From: Klebsiella spallanzanii
Lineage (GTDB): Bacteria > Pseudomonadota > Gammaproteobacteria > Enterobacterales > Enterobacteriaceae
NCBI RefSeq assembly: GCF_902158555.1
Contig: NZ_CABGGS010000009.1
Location: 1 to 64,000, forward strand
DNA length: 64,000 bases
Direction: 5' to 3'
Position numbers and translations under genes: made by a program. Under the pieces are notes generated by a model. That model had not been told where the DNA came from, did no database searches, and saw only the letters and a list, made by a program, of their open reading frames with translations. Positions 38,091 to 47,811 of this stretch are shown in pieces (positions within the stretch are counted from its first letter, which is position 1; every line of letters begins with the position of its first letter).

Positions 38091-38550
38091 GCTTAGGCCA
38101 TTCCTTATTGAGGGCGATATCCAGAAGAGACTGCCCAACCAGCCATTCAGGGTAATTACCCCAACCAACCGGAGCGAGTGGTCGCTCTCTCAACTCAATG
38201 GTCGCGGAATAACGCCACAGGCCAGGCTTAATAAATGAGGGTCCTTTATAAATCCCTATAAATCGACATTTAAATAATTTCATACCAACCGGGGTTTTGC
38301 ATTTCATGTAAAACCATGCTGCCCCGTCTGCTAAAACATCTCTGAACCATGCTTCAAATACCTGAGCATGCGTATCGGTTTTAAACTGCCATACAACCGT
38401 GTTATTAGTTGGTACAGATGTATATTTTCTGCGCTGTCTGGCAAGACCTCCTACCCTGTCGGTACGTGTTATTGTTTCCGCTGGCTCAAACCCATAGCCA
38501 TCATATGCCGGACCGGGTATATAATCATGAGGATAATAAATATCGGTCAT
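38077..38550 (-). CDS. Minor tail protein (gpM position)
   Basis: The 157-residue product is beta-rich with conserved Trp and Arg residues (VVWQFKTDTHAQVFEAWFRD) and is unlike any family I can name. Its place between the tape measure and the L-like gene is that of lambda gpM, which caps the tail tip. Its ATG overlaps the tape-measure stop (TAATG). Confidence 0.7.
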   Translation of the reverse strand: MTDIYYPHDYIPGPAYDGYGFEPAETITRTDRVGGLARQRRKYTSVPTNNTVVWQFKTDTHAQVFEAWFRDVLADGAAWFYMKCKTPVGMKLFKCRFIGIYKGPSFIKPGLWRYSATIELRERPLAPVGWGNYPEWLVGQSLLDIALNKEWPKHDSN

Positions 38551-41246
38551 TATTTTATACGCCTCCGAGGATATATTGATTTAAGCGAACGCCCATAATT
38601 CTCAGTGGGATTTATTACCTGAGAAGTCATATACTGCTTCATTCTTTTTTCAGAGGCACGCATCTGCTGATTCACCATTTGCATGGTGGTATCATCCGGT
38701 TTCCCTGTGAAGGTATTATGGAATTCTGCAACAACTGTCCTGCCACTTGCTGCTCTTTGCTGACGAACCTGGTCTAATGTGGCATCCAGTTTTGCCGATG
38801 TGCCAGCTGTAGTTACCCGCTCTCCCTTTTTCAATAACCAGGTTCCGGTCTCTGGGATTTTATCGATACCATCGTGGGCCATGCCCGCCAATGCTGAAGC
38901 AGATATAGCAGCAACAAGAGGAGCAGTGACGCCGGCAGCAGCTGCCAGCGCAGCAGGAGCAAGACCAGGACCAACAATTGGAATGGCTGCGGTAGAGGCA
39001 TATGCCGCAAGTTGGGCCTGAAGCGCTGTTGCCTGAGCATTAGCTATCATCGGAGCAACAGCTGTTGCCTGAGTTGTTTTTCCAACCAGGAGCTGAATAC
39101 CCTGATAGACCAGCCACTGTGCAGCCATCTGGGCCAGAGTCTGAATAACCGTCTTACCAAAACCTTCAACCATATTGCTAAGGGCATCGCCAGCATCTTC
39201 AGACTGGGTGGCTAGATCATATAACCCCTGCTGGAGATTACTCGTTACTCCACTCAATGCAGTATTAGTCGTTTCCGCAGCAATCTGGTTATAGTTGGTG
39301 GCCATATCAGCGTAGTTTTGCCAGGAGGACTCAACACCTGCCAGCCAGTTACCCCGCATTTCATCCTGAGCGGAATAGTATCCTTCCAGTGCTTCCAGTT
39401 CCTTTTTATAACCTTCATCATCCAGGCTTCCTCCCTGATTCTGCCAGCCCTGGCGAAGTTGCGCTCTTTCAAGATTACGTTGACTGTCCTTGTCACCCAG
39501 ACCAGCACTATCTGTCAGTGCCGCTGTTTTTTCCTGCATCTGGGTAATATATTTTAATGAGTTATCCTGAAGTTTATTTAAGCGCTCCTGAGCGACAATC
39601 TGATCGCCGAGTTTTGCATTGACTTCAGCCTGCGCCAGAACTTTATCCTTGCTGGCGAGTAAAGATTGCTCATCTTTACTGAGCGTTCTGGTTTTGGATG
39701 CCTCCTCAAGCACTGAGAAATCTGCCTCAAGTTTCCAGAGTTTTTTCCGCTCCAAACTGATTGTATCGTTCAGTTCTTTATGCTGCTGCAAGACTTTTAG
39801 CTCGGACATCAGTTGCAGGGTTTCAACGTTCGTCTGGTCGGAGGAACGATCACCAGCGGAGACCTTGAAACCTTTTGATTTAGGCGTTTTTTTTAAGGAT
39901 GCCTCATATTCTTTTTTGGCTGCAGCCATATTGATGGTGTAATCGGCTTGAAGAATATGCCCTTCTTTCAGCGCATTATTTAATTCATTCTGACGGGAAG
40001 TATATTTTTCAAGCGCGCTCTGCGATTTAGCATAATTTGCCTGTGCCTGGGCTGCATATTTCTGTTTATCAGATTCTGCCTCTGCTTCCTTTTCTGCCGC
40101 AGCCACACTGGCTTTGGCAATACCAGCCTGCTGCTGCGCCATATCAAGGGCCAGACGGGCCGACTCCCGTTCGTTCCAGAATCGGGCTCTGGCTTCATCG
40201 TTTACATAACGGTCATTTTTCCTGAGATTCCATATTTCATCAGCCCGTTTAAAAGCAGCCTCTGCCTTGCTTGCTATCTCACCAGCGGTATCTGGTCGAC
40301 CGAGATCGAGTGCAGCATCCCACATGGATTTAAACGCGCGTTTTAATGAATAAGCGGAACGCTCAATCGTACCCATGTTATCTATCAGGCTCTGAGTCTG
40401 TGTATCAAAGCCCTTCGTAGCTGCCTCATTTGCCGCCTGCAAAGCGGCGGCTTCATCTCCTGAACGCTGTAACTGAGCAACGTAATCAATCTGCTCGGCT
40501 GTTACGTTATGAAACTGTTGCGCCATCGCAATCAGGCCCGAGGTAGGATCATTCGCCAGTTTACCGAATGCTTCTGCAACCTTCTCAACCGGGACACCTG
40601 AGACAACAGTAAACCTCGCTACTGACTGGCTTAATTCATCAAAACGTGCACCAGCGCCGACCCCCGCATTAATTAATGCCGTCAGGGAATCACTGGTTTG
40701 ATCAAAGGTAAGTCCGGCCTGTTGACCCGATTTTGCCAGTGCCAGCATTCTGTCGGTAGTCAGGCCCGCAGAATTGCCAGATAATGTCAGCGTTTTATTG
40801 AAATCTGAAAGGGTTGACGATCCGTTATAATAGATATACCCCATCCCCGCACCTGCCGCGGTCAATGCGGTGATACCCAGCGCCAGAGGGGTTACTGACC
40901 CCAGCAAGGCACGAAAGGTCGGGACCAGCCCCCCAAAGGAATCCTTTACCTGCCCGCCCTGCTGCAACATGATTAGCCAGGGGCTCTGGCCACCAGCCAG
41001 CTGAGTGGCGACGTCCGTGAACTGCGCAGGCAACATGCGCATCGCATTTTTATACTGCCCGATTGAGATACCAGCACGCTTAGCAGCGCGCTCCTGACGT
41101 GAAAAAGCTGCCGTAACCTGTGCTGAACTGTCGTTTGCTGCCCTGCCTAACCCGCTCAGTTGCTTATTGAGATGAGCAACTTCCTCATCAAATTTTGCGC
41201 TATCACCATCAATTTTAACGACCAGATCACCCACTGGCTGGGACAT
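38550..41246 (-). CDS. Tail tape measure protein
   Basis: The 898-residue protein sets tail length and is ejected with DNA. The N-terminus (about 80-330) has the TMP_2 prophage domain (ALGITALTAAGAGMGYIY), followed by long coiled coils (about 360-650) and an Ala-rich hydrophobic region (about 700-800). GGAGGAG lies upstream of the ATG. It overlaps the T-like frame by 20 bp. A length of ~900 residues predicts a tail of roughly lambda size. Confidence 0.9.
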   Translation of the reverse strand: MSQPVGDLVVKIDGDSAKFDEEVAHLNKQLSGLGRAANDSSAQVTAAFSRQERAAKRAGISIGQYKNAMRMLPAQFTDVATQLAGGQSPWLIMLQQGGQVKDSFGGLVPTFRALLGSVTPLALGITALTAAGAGMGYIYYNGSSTLSDFNKTLTLSGNSAGLTTDRMLALAKSGQQAGLTFDQTSDSLTALINAGVGAGARFDELSQSVARFTVVSGVPVEKVAEAFGKLANDPTSGLIAMAQQFHNVTAEQIDYVAQLQRSGDEAAALQAANEAATKGFDTQTQSLIDNMGTIERSAYSLKRAFKSMWDAALDLGRPDTAGEIASKAEAAFKRADEIWNLRKNDRYVNDEARARFWNERESARLALDMAQQQAGIAKASVAAAEKEAEAESDKQKYAAQAQANYAKSQSALEKYTSRQNELNNALKEGHILQADYTINMAAAKKEYEASLKKTPKSKGFKVSAGDRSSDQTNVETLQLMSELKVLQQHKELNDTISLERKKLWKLEADFSVLEEASKTRTLSKDEQSLLASKDKVLAQAEVNAKLGDQIVAQERLNKLQDNSLKYITQMQEKTAALTDSAGLGDKDSQRNLERAQLRQGWQNQGGSLDDEGYKKELEALEGYYSAQDEMRGNWLAGVESSWQNYADMATNYNQIAAETTNTALSGVTSNLQQGLYDLATQSEDAGDALSNMVEGFGKTVIQTLAQMAAQWLVYQGIQLLVGKTTQATAVAPMIANAQATALQAQLAAYASTAAIPIVGPGLAPAALAAAAGVTAPLVAAISASALAGMAHDGIDKIPETGTWLLKKGERVTTAGTSAKLDATLDQVRQQRAASGRTVVAEFHNTFTGKPDDTTMQMVNQQMRASEKRMKQYMTSQVINPTENYGRSLKSIYPRRRIK

Positions 41247-41544
41247 AGCGAACTCCTCCGGGAATGCTCTCGGCTATTGACATAAGCTGTTCGTCAGAAA
41301 CGTCCTCGCTTTCTTCCCTGGCTGTTGCAAGCAAACTAAAATCGGGGGCGGAAATACCGTGTTTGTCTGGATCAGTGAAAAGACTGACGGCGAGGTAGCT
41401 TAAATTTGCGAAATGGGAATCAAGCAGATCGTCGCTGAAGCAACGCTCCTGGTAATATTCAATCCATTCGAACCATTCAGAGGAGGACATTTCCGAAAGC
41501 ATGGCGCGCCAGTCAGGCCGACCAAACTCTCTGGCTAAGCGCAT
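41227..41544 (-). CDS. Tail assembly chaperone, frameshift extension (gpT-like)
   Basis: The 105-codon frame lies in the -1 frame relative to the G-like gene and stays open upstream past the G stop codon. It is therefore most likely translated as a G-T fusion by -1 frameshifting, as in lambda. The sequence (RLAREFGRPDWRAMLSEMSSSEW) is typical of T-domain proteins that hold the tape measure. The first ATG has no ribosome-binding site. Confidence 0.8.
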   Translation of the reverse strand: MRLAREFGRPDWRAMLSEMSSSEWFEWIEYYQERCFSDDLLDSHFANLSYLAVSLFTDPDKHGISAPDFSLLATAREESEDVSDEQLMSIAESIPGGVRYVPASG

Positions 41545-41564
41545 AGCAAAGCGACGTGAGCGGG

Positions 41565-41960
41565 TCAGGACTTTTCCAGATCCGGCGCATCCTCTTCTAT
41601 AGTCTCTTCAGTTTCATTAATGACAGGAGGGACCATCCCTGAAAGCATACGGACCATTAAGGCCGCGCTACCCAGTAATCCTGGCGGATATTTGCGCATA
41701 ATTTCCGGAAAGATCTCTTTCCCCTCGCGCTGTTCGTCATCTGCCTCACTCAAGGATAAAGCAACAAGCATGGCCTGATCGCGCATAGTCAATAAGGTAG
41801 CAATTTTAAAATTTTCATCAGGTGTAAGCCCATCAGTCGGTAATGATTTTCGCTCTTCAACCATGAACTCAATATATGTCATACGACTGAAGGCAGATAA
41901 TTCAAAAAGATGAATATTCTCGCCATCTGGGTTTAATGTATCTTTCTTAAGATAAGTCAT
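41565..41960 (-). CDS. Tail assembly chaperone (gpG-like)
   Basis: The 131-residue product precedes the tape measure, and its end carries the frameshift site leading into the T frame. The ATG at 41960 has GGAG 7 bp upstream; an earlier in-frame start is not supported. The acidic C-terminus (ETEETIEEDAPDLEKS) is usual for G proteins. G and G-T coat the tape measure before tail tube polymerisation. Confidence 0.85.
   Translation of the reverse strand: MTYLKKDTLNPDGENIHLFELSAFSRMTYIEFMVEERKSLPTDGLTPDENFKIATLLTMRDQAMLVALSLSEADDEQREGKEIFPEIMRKYPPGLLGSAALMVRMLSGMVPPVINETEETIEEDAPDLEKS
41571..41577 (-). promoter_or_regulatory. Probable -1 ribosomal frameshift site
   Basis: On the minus strand G-GAA-AAG occurs two codons before the G-like stop (AAG TCC TGA). 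Slipping back one base gives GGA-AAA and enters the T frame without a stop. It is close to lambda GGGAAAG but not identical. Confidence 0.6.
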
Positions 41961-42004
41961 TATATTGCTCCGGCGCGGTGCCATAGCACCGCCATCGAAA
42001 TATA

Positions 42005-42487
42005 TTAAGGATTAACAGAAGAATTATCTTCAGCCAGGGACGGTTTACCTTTATTGGTAATCTGAGCGCTACGGGTAATAACTTCATTTCGTGCAATGGT
42101 TTTACCCAGACTATTTATCCAGCCAGTAAAAATATCTACTGCACCATTTGGATATTTAATCTTATAAGCTTTTTCATCGCCGCTCATGAACCAGTCAACA
42201 AGATCCTGCTGACCAGTCTCACCGGGTTTCCATGCTAGCGTGACGCTTGATTGCCCGGCTGACTTAACGCCCTGAGCAGTGGAGTCCCATTCAGGTGCAT
42301 CATCATCGATATAGGAATCATCGTATGATTCTGCGGTCAGTTCGCCTGGCGTAATCTCCTTAATTTTAGCCGTCCGTGTCCAGCCTGTGTCGCTGAGTGG
42401 ATCTTCGTATGCATCACCTGTGCCGGTGTAAATCCAGAAGGTTGTACCGGCACCTTTCGTCGGGGTAGTTGGTGTTGGCGTTGCCAT
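42005..42487 (-). CDS. Major tail tube protein (gpV-like)
   Basis: The 160-residue product is the tail tube subunit by position (between U and G) and by sequence. It starts with a Thr/Pro-rich arm ([19 protein letters not shown]), then a beta-sandwich with [20 protein letters not shown]. It lacks the extra C-terminal Ig-like domain of lambda gpV. Confidence 0.85.
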   Translation of the reverse strand: MATPTPTTPTKGAGTTFWIYTGTGDAYEDPLSDTGWTRTAKIKEITPGELTAESYDDSYIDDDAPEWDSTAQGVKSAGQSSVTLAWKPGETGQQDLVDWFMSGDEKAYKIKYPNGAVDIFTGWINSLGKTIARNEVITRSAQITNKGKPSLAEDNSSVNP

Positions 42488-42494
42488 AAGGTCC

Positions 42495-42893
42495 TCACAT
42501 AATATAGGTCAATGAATACTGGAGATCAGCGGATCCCCAGGTAGCAGCTTCATCATCGCGCTGATAGTCATATCCACCGACGCTGATGGTCTCGACAAGA
42601 TTTACCAGAGCAGGAAGATCAGCCATTGCCGGATAAATACGAGTTTCCATCCATTTATCCAGTGCGCTGTCTGGTGACGTGGCTTTCAGAAAGACCTCGA
42701 TATGCAAAACGGCCTCCCACTCCTCCTCGTCAATGCTGCCACCTGTGGTTCTTGCATCAGTCAGATACACAGCAACTGCCGGTAACTCTTCTGGCGCGAT
42801 AAATGCGGGTCGACCGTCGTACCAGGAGGTTTTCCCGGAGATCGTTGACTTCAGTTTATCCAGCACAGCTTTTCTGATTTGTGGATGAATCAT
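42495..42893 (-). CDS. Tail terminator protein (gpU-like)
   Basis: The 132-residue product begins [16 protein letters not shown] and follows lambda gpU in size and in position between Z and V. gpU caps the tail and joins it to the head. It overlaps the Z-like gene by 4 bp (ATGA). Confidence 0.85.
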   Translation of the reverse strand: MIHPQIRKAVLDKLKSTISGKTSWYDGRPAFIAPEELPAVAVYLTDARTTGGSIDEEEWEAVLHIEVFLKATSPDSALDKWMETRIYPAMADLPALVNLVETISVGGYDYQRDDEAATWGSADLQYSLTYIM

Positions 42894-43441
42894 TTCGTCA
42901 CCAGCCTTATCTGATTTTTGATGGCTGCCATCATTTCTTTTGGCATATCCGATTCCATCAGTTTGGGCAGTTCTTCTCTGAATGCCGTTGTCAGGGGCGT
43001 GGCAAGTGGCACTTTCACCACTTCAACAGGGTAACGGGATTTGGTGGTTCTTCTCAGAACATGCCAACGACCACTGTTAAGCTGTTGTACAAAAGCGCCG
43101 GGAAAGCTGAAATTCCCAACTTTCAGAACGCTCCCTGAACTACCGTTATCCCGCCGGTGCCGTGAAAGCTGAACCCGGACCGGCCCCAACTTTATCGCCG
43201 GAAGATTACCGCGATTTACCCGGATGGTTGCCATTGGCTTTTTAGGACTCGCACGCTTAAGCCTGGCGCGCTGCATAACCAGTTTGCGCTTTACCTTTGT
43301 CTCTTTTGCCACCCGTGAAGAGCTCCTGCTTATTGCCCTTCCGGCCACACGGTTAATAGACTGGGAAGTCGCACGAGGTATCGCATTTTTGCTGATATTG
43401 CTGAGGTTCTGTTTGAGTTCTTCCAGGCCTTTAATCGTCAC
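42890..43441 (-). CDS. Minor tail protein (gpZ-like)
   Basis: The 183-residue product is basic in its first half (KETKVKRKLVMQRARLKRAS), as gpZ proteins are. It starts at GTG, with AGG 4-5 bp upstream. It lies between the head-tail connector and the tail terminator genes. gpZ is needed at the head-tail joint for DNA entry. Confidence 0.83.
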   Translation of the reverse strand: MTIKGLEELKQNLSNISKNAIPRATSQSINRVAGRAISRSSSRVAKETKVKRKLVMQRARLKRASPKKPMATIRVNRGNLPAIKLGPVRVQLSRHRRDNGSSGSVLKVGNFSFPGAFVQQLNSGRWHVLRRTTKSRYPVEVVKVPLATPLTTAFREELPKLMESDMPKEMMAAIKNQIRLVTK

Positions 43442-43724
43442 CTATGTCCTCCTCAATCCAGATTTGCGGCTTGCTGTTGAAGGGTAACCAACGAGTCACG
43501 GTATAAGCCTGCCCGTTATAGGTAACCATGTCTCCACGTGCTGGCTGATAATCAACAGTAAAGATGACCAGACTAATGCCATCCCCTGCAACTTGGCCCA
43601 TTTCCAGCAACAAATGACTTTCAACGGCAATATAATCATCACCATTGATAGTGACTGGCCTCCCCAGCCTGTTCGCCGTTAACGTATCCATTCTGGCAGC
43701 CAGGTTGTCAAAAGCATTAGCCAT
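43431..43724 (-). CDS. Head-tail connector protein (FII-like)
   Basis: The 97-residue product is short and beta-rich (DMVTYNGQAYTVTRWL) and takes the FII position between the capsid genes and Z. The ATG overlaps the previous gene by 8 bp and it overlaps the next by 11 bp. Membership in the FII family is inferred from size and order. Confidence 0.7.
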   Translation of the reverse strand: MANAFDNLAARMDTLTANRLGRPVTINGDDYIAVESHLLLEMGQVAGDGISLVIFTVDYQPARGDMVTYNGQAYTVTRWLPFNSKPQIWIEEDIGDD

Positions 43725-44043
43725 TAATCTTGACTTCCAGAACGGTTACGCCAGCACCTGCGTCCTCCCAGGCAACCCCGGCCAGTACCGCATCGGTTTC
43801 ATCCAATTGAACGTTTCCGGCTTTAAGATAAACTTTCGCCCCCACAGTCACGGCATCAGCAGGCAACTTGGGTAACAGAAATACCCCTTCGGCAAAACCA
43901 TCCCCCACATCGCCCGCCGCGATATCGGTAATCGCTACAGCAATCATACTGCCGACAACAACCGGATCACCGCTGAGAACATCTTCACTCCCGGCGTTTT
44001 TGAGCGGGATAGTTGCGCCTGCCTGAATGTAATTCTTAGCCAT
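43717..44043 (-). CDS. DUF2190 capsid-associated protein
   Basis: The 108-residue product has the DUF2190 pattern of Gly/Ala-rich strands (SGDPVVVGSMIAVAITDIAAG). These proteins act as decoration or capsid-stabilising proteins in many siphophages. It directly follows the capsid fusion gene. A lambda gpD-type gene is absent, so this may take that role. Confidence 0.78.
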   Translation of the reverse strand: MAKNYIQAGATIPLKNAGSEDVLSGDPVVVGSMIAVAITDIAAGDVGDGFAEGVFLLPKLPADAVTVGAKVYLKAGNVQLDETDAVLAGVAWEDAGAGVTVLEVKING

Positions 44044-44130
44044 AACATCTCCTGTCAGCCCCGTTCAGGGCTGAATTCAGTTATAAAAAAAGCCCTGACG
44101 GGCATTGATATTGTGATTCAGAGTTGAGAA

Positions 44131-46155
44131 CTATTGACCACTGGATTTAACCAGACCGCGATAGTCAAGCGGAGCCACTCCAGCATCAATACGAACTTTG
44201 GTGGCGATGCCGTCGGTGGTAAACCCTTCCTGCTGATCAATATAAGGTGTATCAACGCCGTTCAGGTACGCCACTTCGATGGTGTCCGTCCCTTTGGCCG
44301 CCATCAGATACCAGGCTTTAGCATCAGCATCATCCAGACGGGCTTCAGCAATCACATCTGCAAAATTCTGGATCGGGTTGATAATTCCTGCATTGATATC
44401 CGCACCTTTGACGCTCGCTGACTTGATCGTCTGGTTGGCCAGCGTCTCCAGTGCAACCGGCACCAGCATAAATGCCGGTCGGATGTTCAGAGATCGCTCA
44501 CCTTCTTTTTGCAGGCGCATCAGCTTACGCGCATCATCCAGGCTGCCGACAGAAATCGCACCGGAAGAAAGGTTACGGTGATCAGCATGGAATAACGCCT
44601 TACCATCGGAGAGTTTCGGGTTTTTGGTCAGAACAGCGTAAACCAGGTCGCCGATGGTCGCCTTGGCGGCCCGGCCCATTTTCATCGGAACATCGGTGAG
44701 CTGGTTCAGATCATCGTTGATGATAGCCTGGCGAGTGATAGAGAAAATTTCCCCGTAGGTGGCGAGCGCGATGGTTTCGCCTTTATCGCTGGTAGTCACA
44801 TACTTATACTCAGCGCCTTCACGAACCTGTCGCAGAGAAGGGAATCCCCCCATGCCCACACGATGCGCAGTTTTAAAGTCGGAAAGCTGGCCTTTCTTCG
44901 TCCACTGTTCAAAGGTTTCTGCAGCTTCATCCCAGCCCTGCAGAATTGCTTTATTTGCGACATCAAGCAGGATATTGCCAAAATCAGAGGTGCTGTGCGT
45001 CAGCGCCAGCCCTACCATTTGCATCGGATTATAGCTGGATACGCCAATACCGCGCTCAGTCAGCGCCATACGAGCATATTCACGCAGGGTCATCCCGTTG
45101 TATACATTATCACGTTCCTGATCTTCAAATCCTGCGCGCGCCATCAATGCCTGGCGAATACCATCAGCGACAAAATTACCGTTACCTGCATGGATATGCG
45201 CTGGCGTGGTTTTCGCCGATGGTGAAGCATCTTTACCCAGTAGCGCCAGCAGTTTGTCTTTAGCCTGATCGACAGTGCAATCCATATCGGCTACACACTG
45301 CGCCTGCAGTTCGGAATGTTTGCCACCAAACATCGCGAAGAGATTGTTAATACCGTTAACTCGTTCTTTCTGCTCCGCAATAACCTGGGCGCGGATGGTG
45401 TTTTCGTCAGCGCCGTTCGGCTGAGTGGCAGCGTGTTGTGCCTGAGGCTGATTAACAGGTTGCTGCGGATCGCGCTGGCTAGAGTTACGCGGAGGTGTAA
45501 TCATATTACGAATGTTGTTTGGCATCTTTTCGAAGTCCTCAATACGTTTAGACTGGATACAGGCCATAGCCTGAAGGGATGGTGTGACCTGGTCGGCAAA
45601 ACCCAACTCGACGCATTCACTGCCGTCCATCCAGGTTTCATCTTCAAGCATCGCCGCGATTTCATCACTGGACTTGCCGGTTTTCGCTGCATAAGCGGGG
45701 ATCAATACGGACTCAACCTTGTCCAGCAATTCGGCATAGTCACGCATATCGTTTGCATCGCCACCAGCAAAGCCCCAGGGCTTGTGGATCATCATCATGG
45801 TGTTTTCCGGCATGATTACCGGGTTACCCACCATTGCAATGACGGACGCCATCGAAGCCGCCAGGCCGTCGATATGAACGGTAATTGCAGCTCCGTGGTG
45901 TTTAAGGGCATTAAAAATGGCGATGCCATCAAAGACATCGCCACCGGGCGAATTAATGTGAAGGTTAATGTGGGTGATATCGCCCAGAGCCTTCAGGTCG
46001 TTAACAAACTGGCGAGCTGTTACCCCCCAGTAGCCGATCTCGTCGTAAATGTATATTTCCGCTTCGTTTTCGGCGCTGGCCTGCATACGGAACCAGGAAT
46101 TATTTTTTGCGCTGGCTTTCGGGCGTCGGGGCGCCCGATTCTTTGACTTCGGCAC
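44131..46155 (-). CDS. ClpP-like prohead protease / major capsid protein fusion
   Basis: One 674-residue chain carries a ClpP-type protease (about 20-225), with the nucleophile Ser in GLAASMAS and His in MMIHKPWG, then a charged linker (about 240-330), then a Mu-gpT-like/HK97-fold major capsid domain to the C-terminus. Protease, scaffold and capsid are thus one polypeptide; self-cleavage should free the capsid. GTG at 46155 is chosen because AAAGGAGG lies 5 bp upstream; the longer frame to 46218 lacks such a site. It overlaps the portal gene by 56 bp. Confidence 0.9.
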   Translation of the reverse strand: MPKSKNRAPRRPKASAKNNSWFRMQASAENEAEIYIYDEIGYWGVTARQFVNDLKALGDITHINLHINSPGGDVFDGIAIFNALKHHGAAITVHIDGLAASMASVIAMVGNPVIMPENTMMMIHKPWGFAGGDANDMRDYAELLDKVESVLIPAYAAKTGKSSDEIAAMLEDETWMDGSECVELGFADQVTPSLQAMACIQSKRIEDFEKMPNNIRNMITPPRNSSQRDPQQPVNQPQAQHAATQPNGADENTIRAQVIAEQKERVNGINNLFAMFGGKHSELQAQCVADMDCTVDQAKDKLLALLGKDASPSAKTTPAHIHAGNGNFVADGIRQALMARAGFEDQERDNVYNGMTLREYARMALTERGIGVSSYNPMQMVGLALTHSTSDFGNILLDVANKAILQGWDEAAETFEQWTKKGQLSDFKTAHRVGMGGFPSLRQVREGAEYKYVTTSDKGETIALATYGEIFSITRQAIINDDLNQLTDVPMKMGRAAKATIGDLVYAVLTKNPKLSDGKALFHADHRNLSSGAISVGSLDDARKLMRLQKEGERSLNIRPAFMLVPVALETLANQTIKSASVKGADINAGIINPIQNFADVIAEARLDDADAKAWYLMAAKGTDTIEVAYLNGVDTPYIDQQEGFTTDGIATKVRIDAGVAPLDYRGLVKSSGQ

Positions 46156-47599
46156 TGGTGCCTCCTTTATCGTTAGCAGGATCGGTGTCATACACCAGTC
46201 CCAGTTCGCGGTTATCATCGACTTCAGCCTTACGACGACGTTTCACATCATCCGGATTGCGTCCGCTGGCTCGCACCCAGTCTGATTCTGTCGCAGCACC
46301 ACCCCGGATTTGCGCTTTCCAGGCATTGGCCTCTTTGACTGGATCAATCCATGGCATGACTGGACCTGAATAAACAGCAGTGTAAAGCGACGCCATATCC
46401 AGCCCACGTGGTAGCTGAATTTCGCCAGAAGCCACAGCCATTTTTAACCAGTTTCGGTACATTGGCCGGGTAATTGCGCCGATGAACCAGTCCTGGAGGA
46501 TCAGATAACCATCTGTTGACTCAACCAACTCCTGACGCTGGGCGCTGTACGTTCCATCGTAGTTTCTGGCTGTACTGGAGAAGCTGAGGCGAGCACCGGC
46601 AGCAACAGCGCGCAATTGCCCATTTCTGAATGTTTCAAGGTTAGGGTTTGGTCTGTCAGATTTGATCATCCCGATGTCTTCACCGGGCAGAAGATCATCA
46701 TAGATAATACCTGGCTCAATCATCACTTCTCGATTGTCTTTGCTGCCGTCGCTATCAAGGCTTTGCCCGTCCCCTTTTTTAATGTACATCCCCAGTGCAG
46801 CTGCAATACGTGCTGCCGTTAACTCCGCATCCTCGTATTCTTTCAGCGCGCTGAGGCGCATGAGTACGCCAGAAAGGAGAGATGTACCTCGGGTCTGATG
46901 AAGACGACGTGTAAATTTCAGATGAAGCATATTCCCGGCATCAACATCTTTTGTATCCAATTGACGGCCAGTAACAGGCAGACTTTTATAGACCAGGTAC
47001 TTTTTCGGGCGTCCCCAGTTATCTACATATACTCCCTGACAAAGTTGCTTGGACTCATCATTAGTCATCGGCACAAAATCAGCTTCAAGTGCTTCAATCC
47101 AGAAAGGAATACCAGCCACCGGATCAAGCCCCTGAGCAGAGCCATTGACCATCTGAGCGAAAATCTCCCCATCCCTGAGCCAGCTCCGGAGCATCAATCG
47201 TTCTAGCATCGGGCGGGTAAATTGCCCCGTGACCTCAGGGCTGACAGACCATTCAGCCCACTTAGTTCTGATTTGTTCAGCCAGCTTCTTCGCTATTTTT
47301 CCGTTATTCAGTACCGGGTGGGGCTCAACAATAACCCCTTTAGCACCAACTACCCTTTCCTCAAGCTTATCGAATACACCAATAACGAGATCGTGGTTAT
47401 TATCCAGATAGCGCGCCTGTTCGCGGAGGGATACAGCCCCCATCTGGCTGAGCTGATTAGCGGAACGGTTTTCCCTGCGGGCCTTGTGTGTTCGGGTGGG
47501 CTTAACCGCTTCATATGCCTGAATCATCGCTCTAGAACGTAACCGTGCAGCTTTCCATCCCGGGGAAAAGACACCAATCGCATCATCTATCAGGCTCAT
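46100..47599 (-). CDS. Phage portal protein (gpB-like)
   Basis: The 499-residue product is a lambda-type portal, the dodecameric channel at the capsid vertex. Family parts include DNNHDLVIGVFDKLEERVVG and HLKFTRRLHQTRGTSLLSGV. It overlaps gpW by 4 bp upstream and the protease-capsid fusion downstream. Confidence 0.93.
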   Translation of the reverse strand: MSLIDDAIGVFSPGWKAARLRSRAMIQAYEAVKPTRTHKARRENRSANQLSQMGAVSLREQARYLDNNHDLVIGVFDKLEERVVGAKGVIVEPHPVLNNGKIAKKLAEQIRTKWAEWSVSPEVTGQFTRPMLERLMLRSWLRDGEIFAQMVNGSAQGLDPVAGIPFWIEALEADFVPMTNDESKQLCQGVYVDNWGRPKKYLVYKSLPVTGRQLDTKDVDAGNMLHLKFTRRLHQTRGTSLLSGVLMRLSALKEYEDAELTAARIAAALGMYIKKGDGQSLDSDGSKDNREVMIEPGIIYDDLLPGEDIGMIKSDRPNPNLETFRNGQLRAVAAGARLSFSSTARNYDGTYSAQRQELVESTDGYLILQDWFIGAITRPMYRNWLKMAVASGEIQLPRGLDMASLYTAVYSGPVMPWIDPVKEANAWKAQIRGGAATESDWVRASGRNPDDVKRRRKAEVDDNRELGLVYDTDPANDKGGTSAEVKESGAPTPESQRKK

Positions 47600-47811
47600 G
47601 AAAACCTCGCGAGTTTATAACCGGGTCGCCCGTTACGCTGAGCCAGCAGGGAAGCAAGACGACGCTCCCATTCCTGACGCCCTTTGCGGATTTCGGACAG
47701 GTTCTCTAACGTCATCTGCTGCCCGTTGAATGTAATAGACTTCCCATCCAGTACCGCTATTTCCGCATCGGTATAACGCTGGATAATGGATTCAATATCG
47801 GTTTGCTTCAC
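47596..47811 (-). CDS. Head-tail joining protein gpW
   Basis: The 71-residue product has the gpW pattern (RYTDAEIAVLDGKSITFNGQ). gpW seals the portal after packaging. It overlaps the terminase by 4 bp and lies between terminase and portal, as in lambda. Confidence 0.92.
   Translation of the reverse strand: MKQTDIESIIQRYTDAEIAVLDGKSITFNGQQMTLENLSEIRKGRQEWERRLASLLAQRNGRPGYKLARFS

Noticed and set aside
40037-40225. Small plus-strand frames inside the tape-measure gene
   Set aside because: They are antisense shadows of a repetitive coiled-coil gene.
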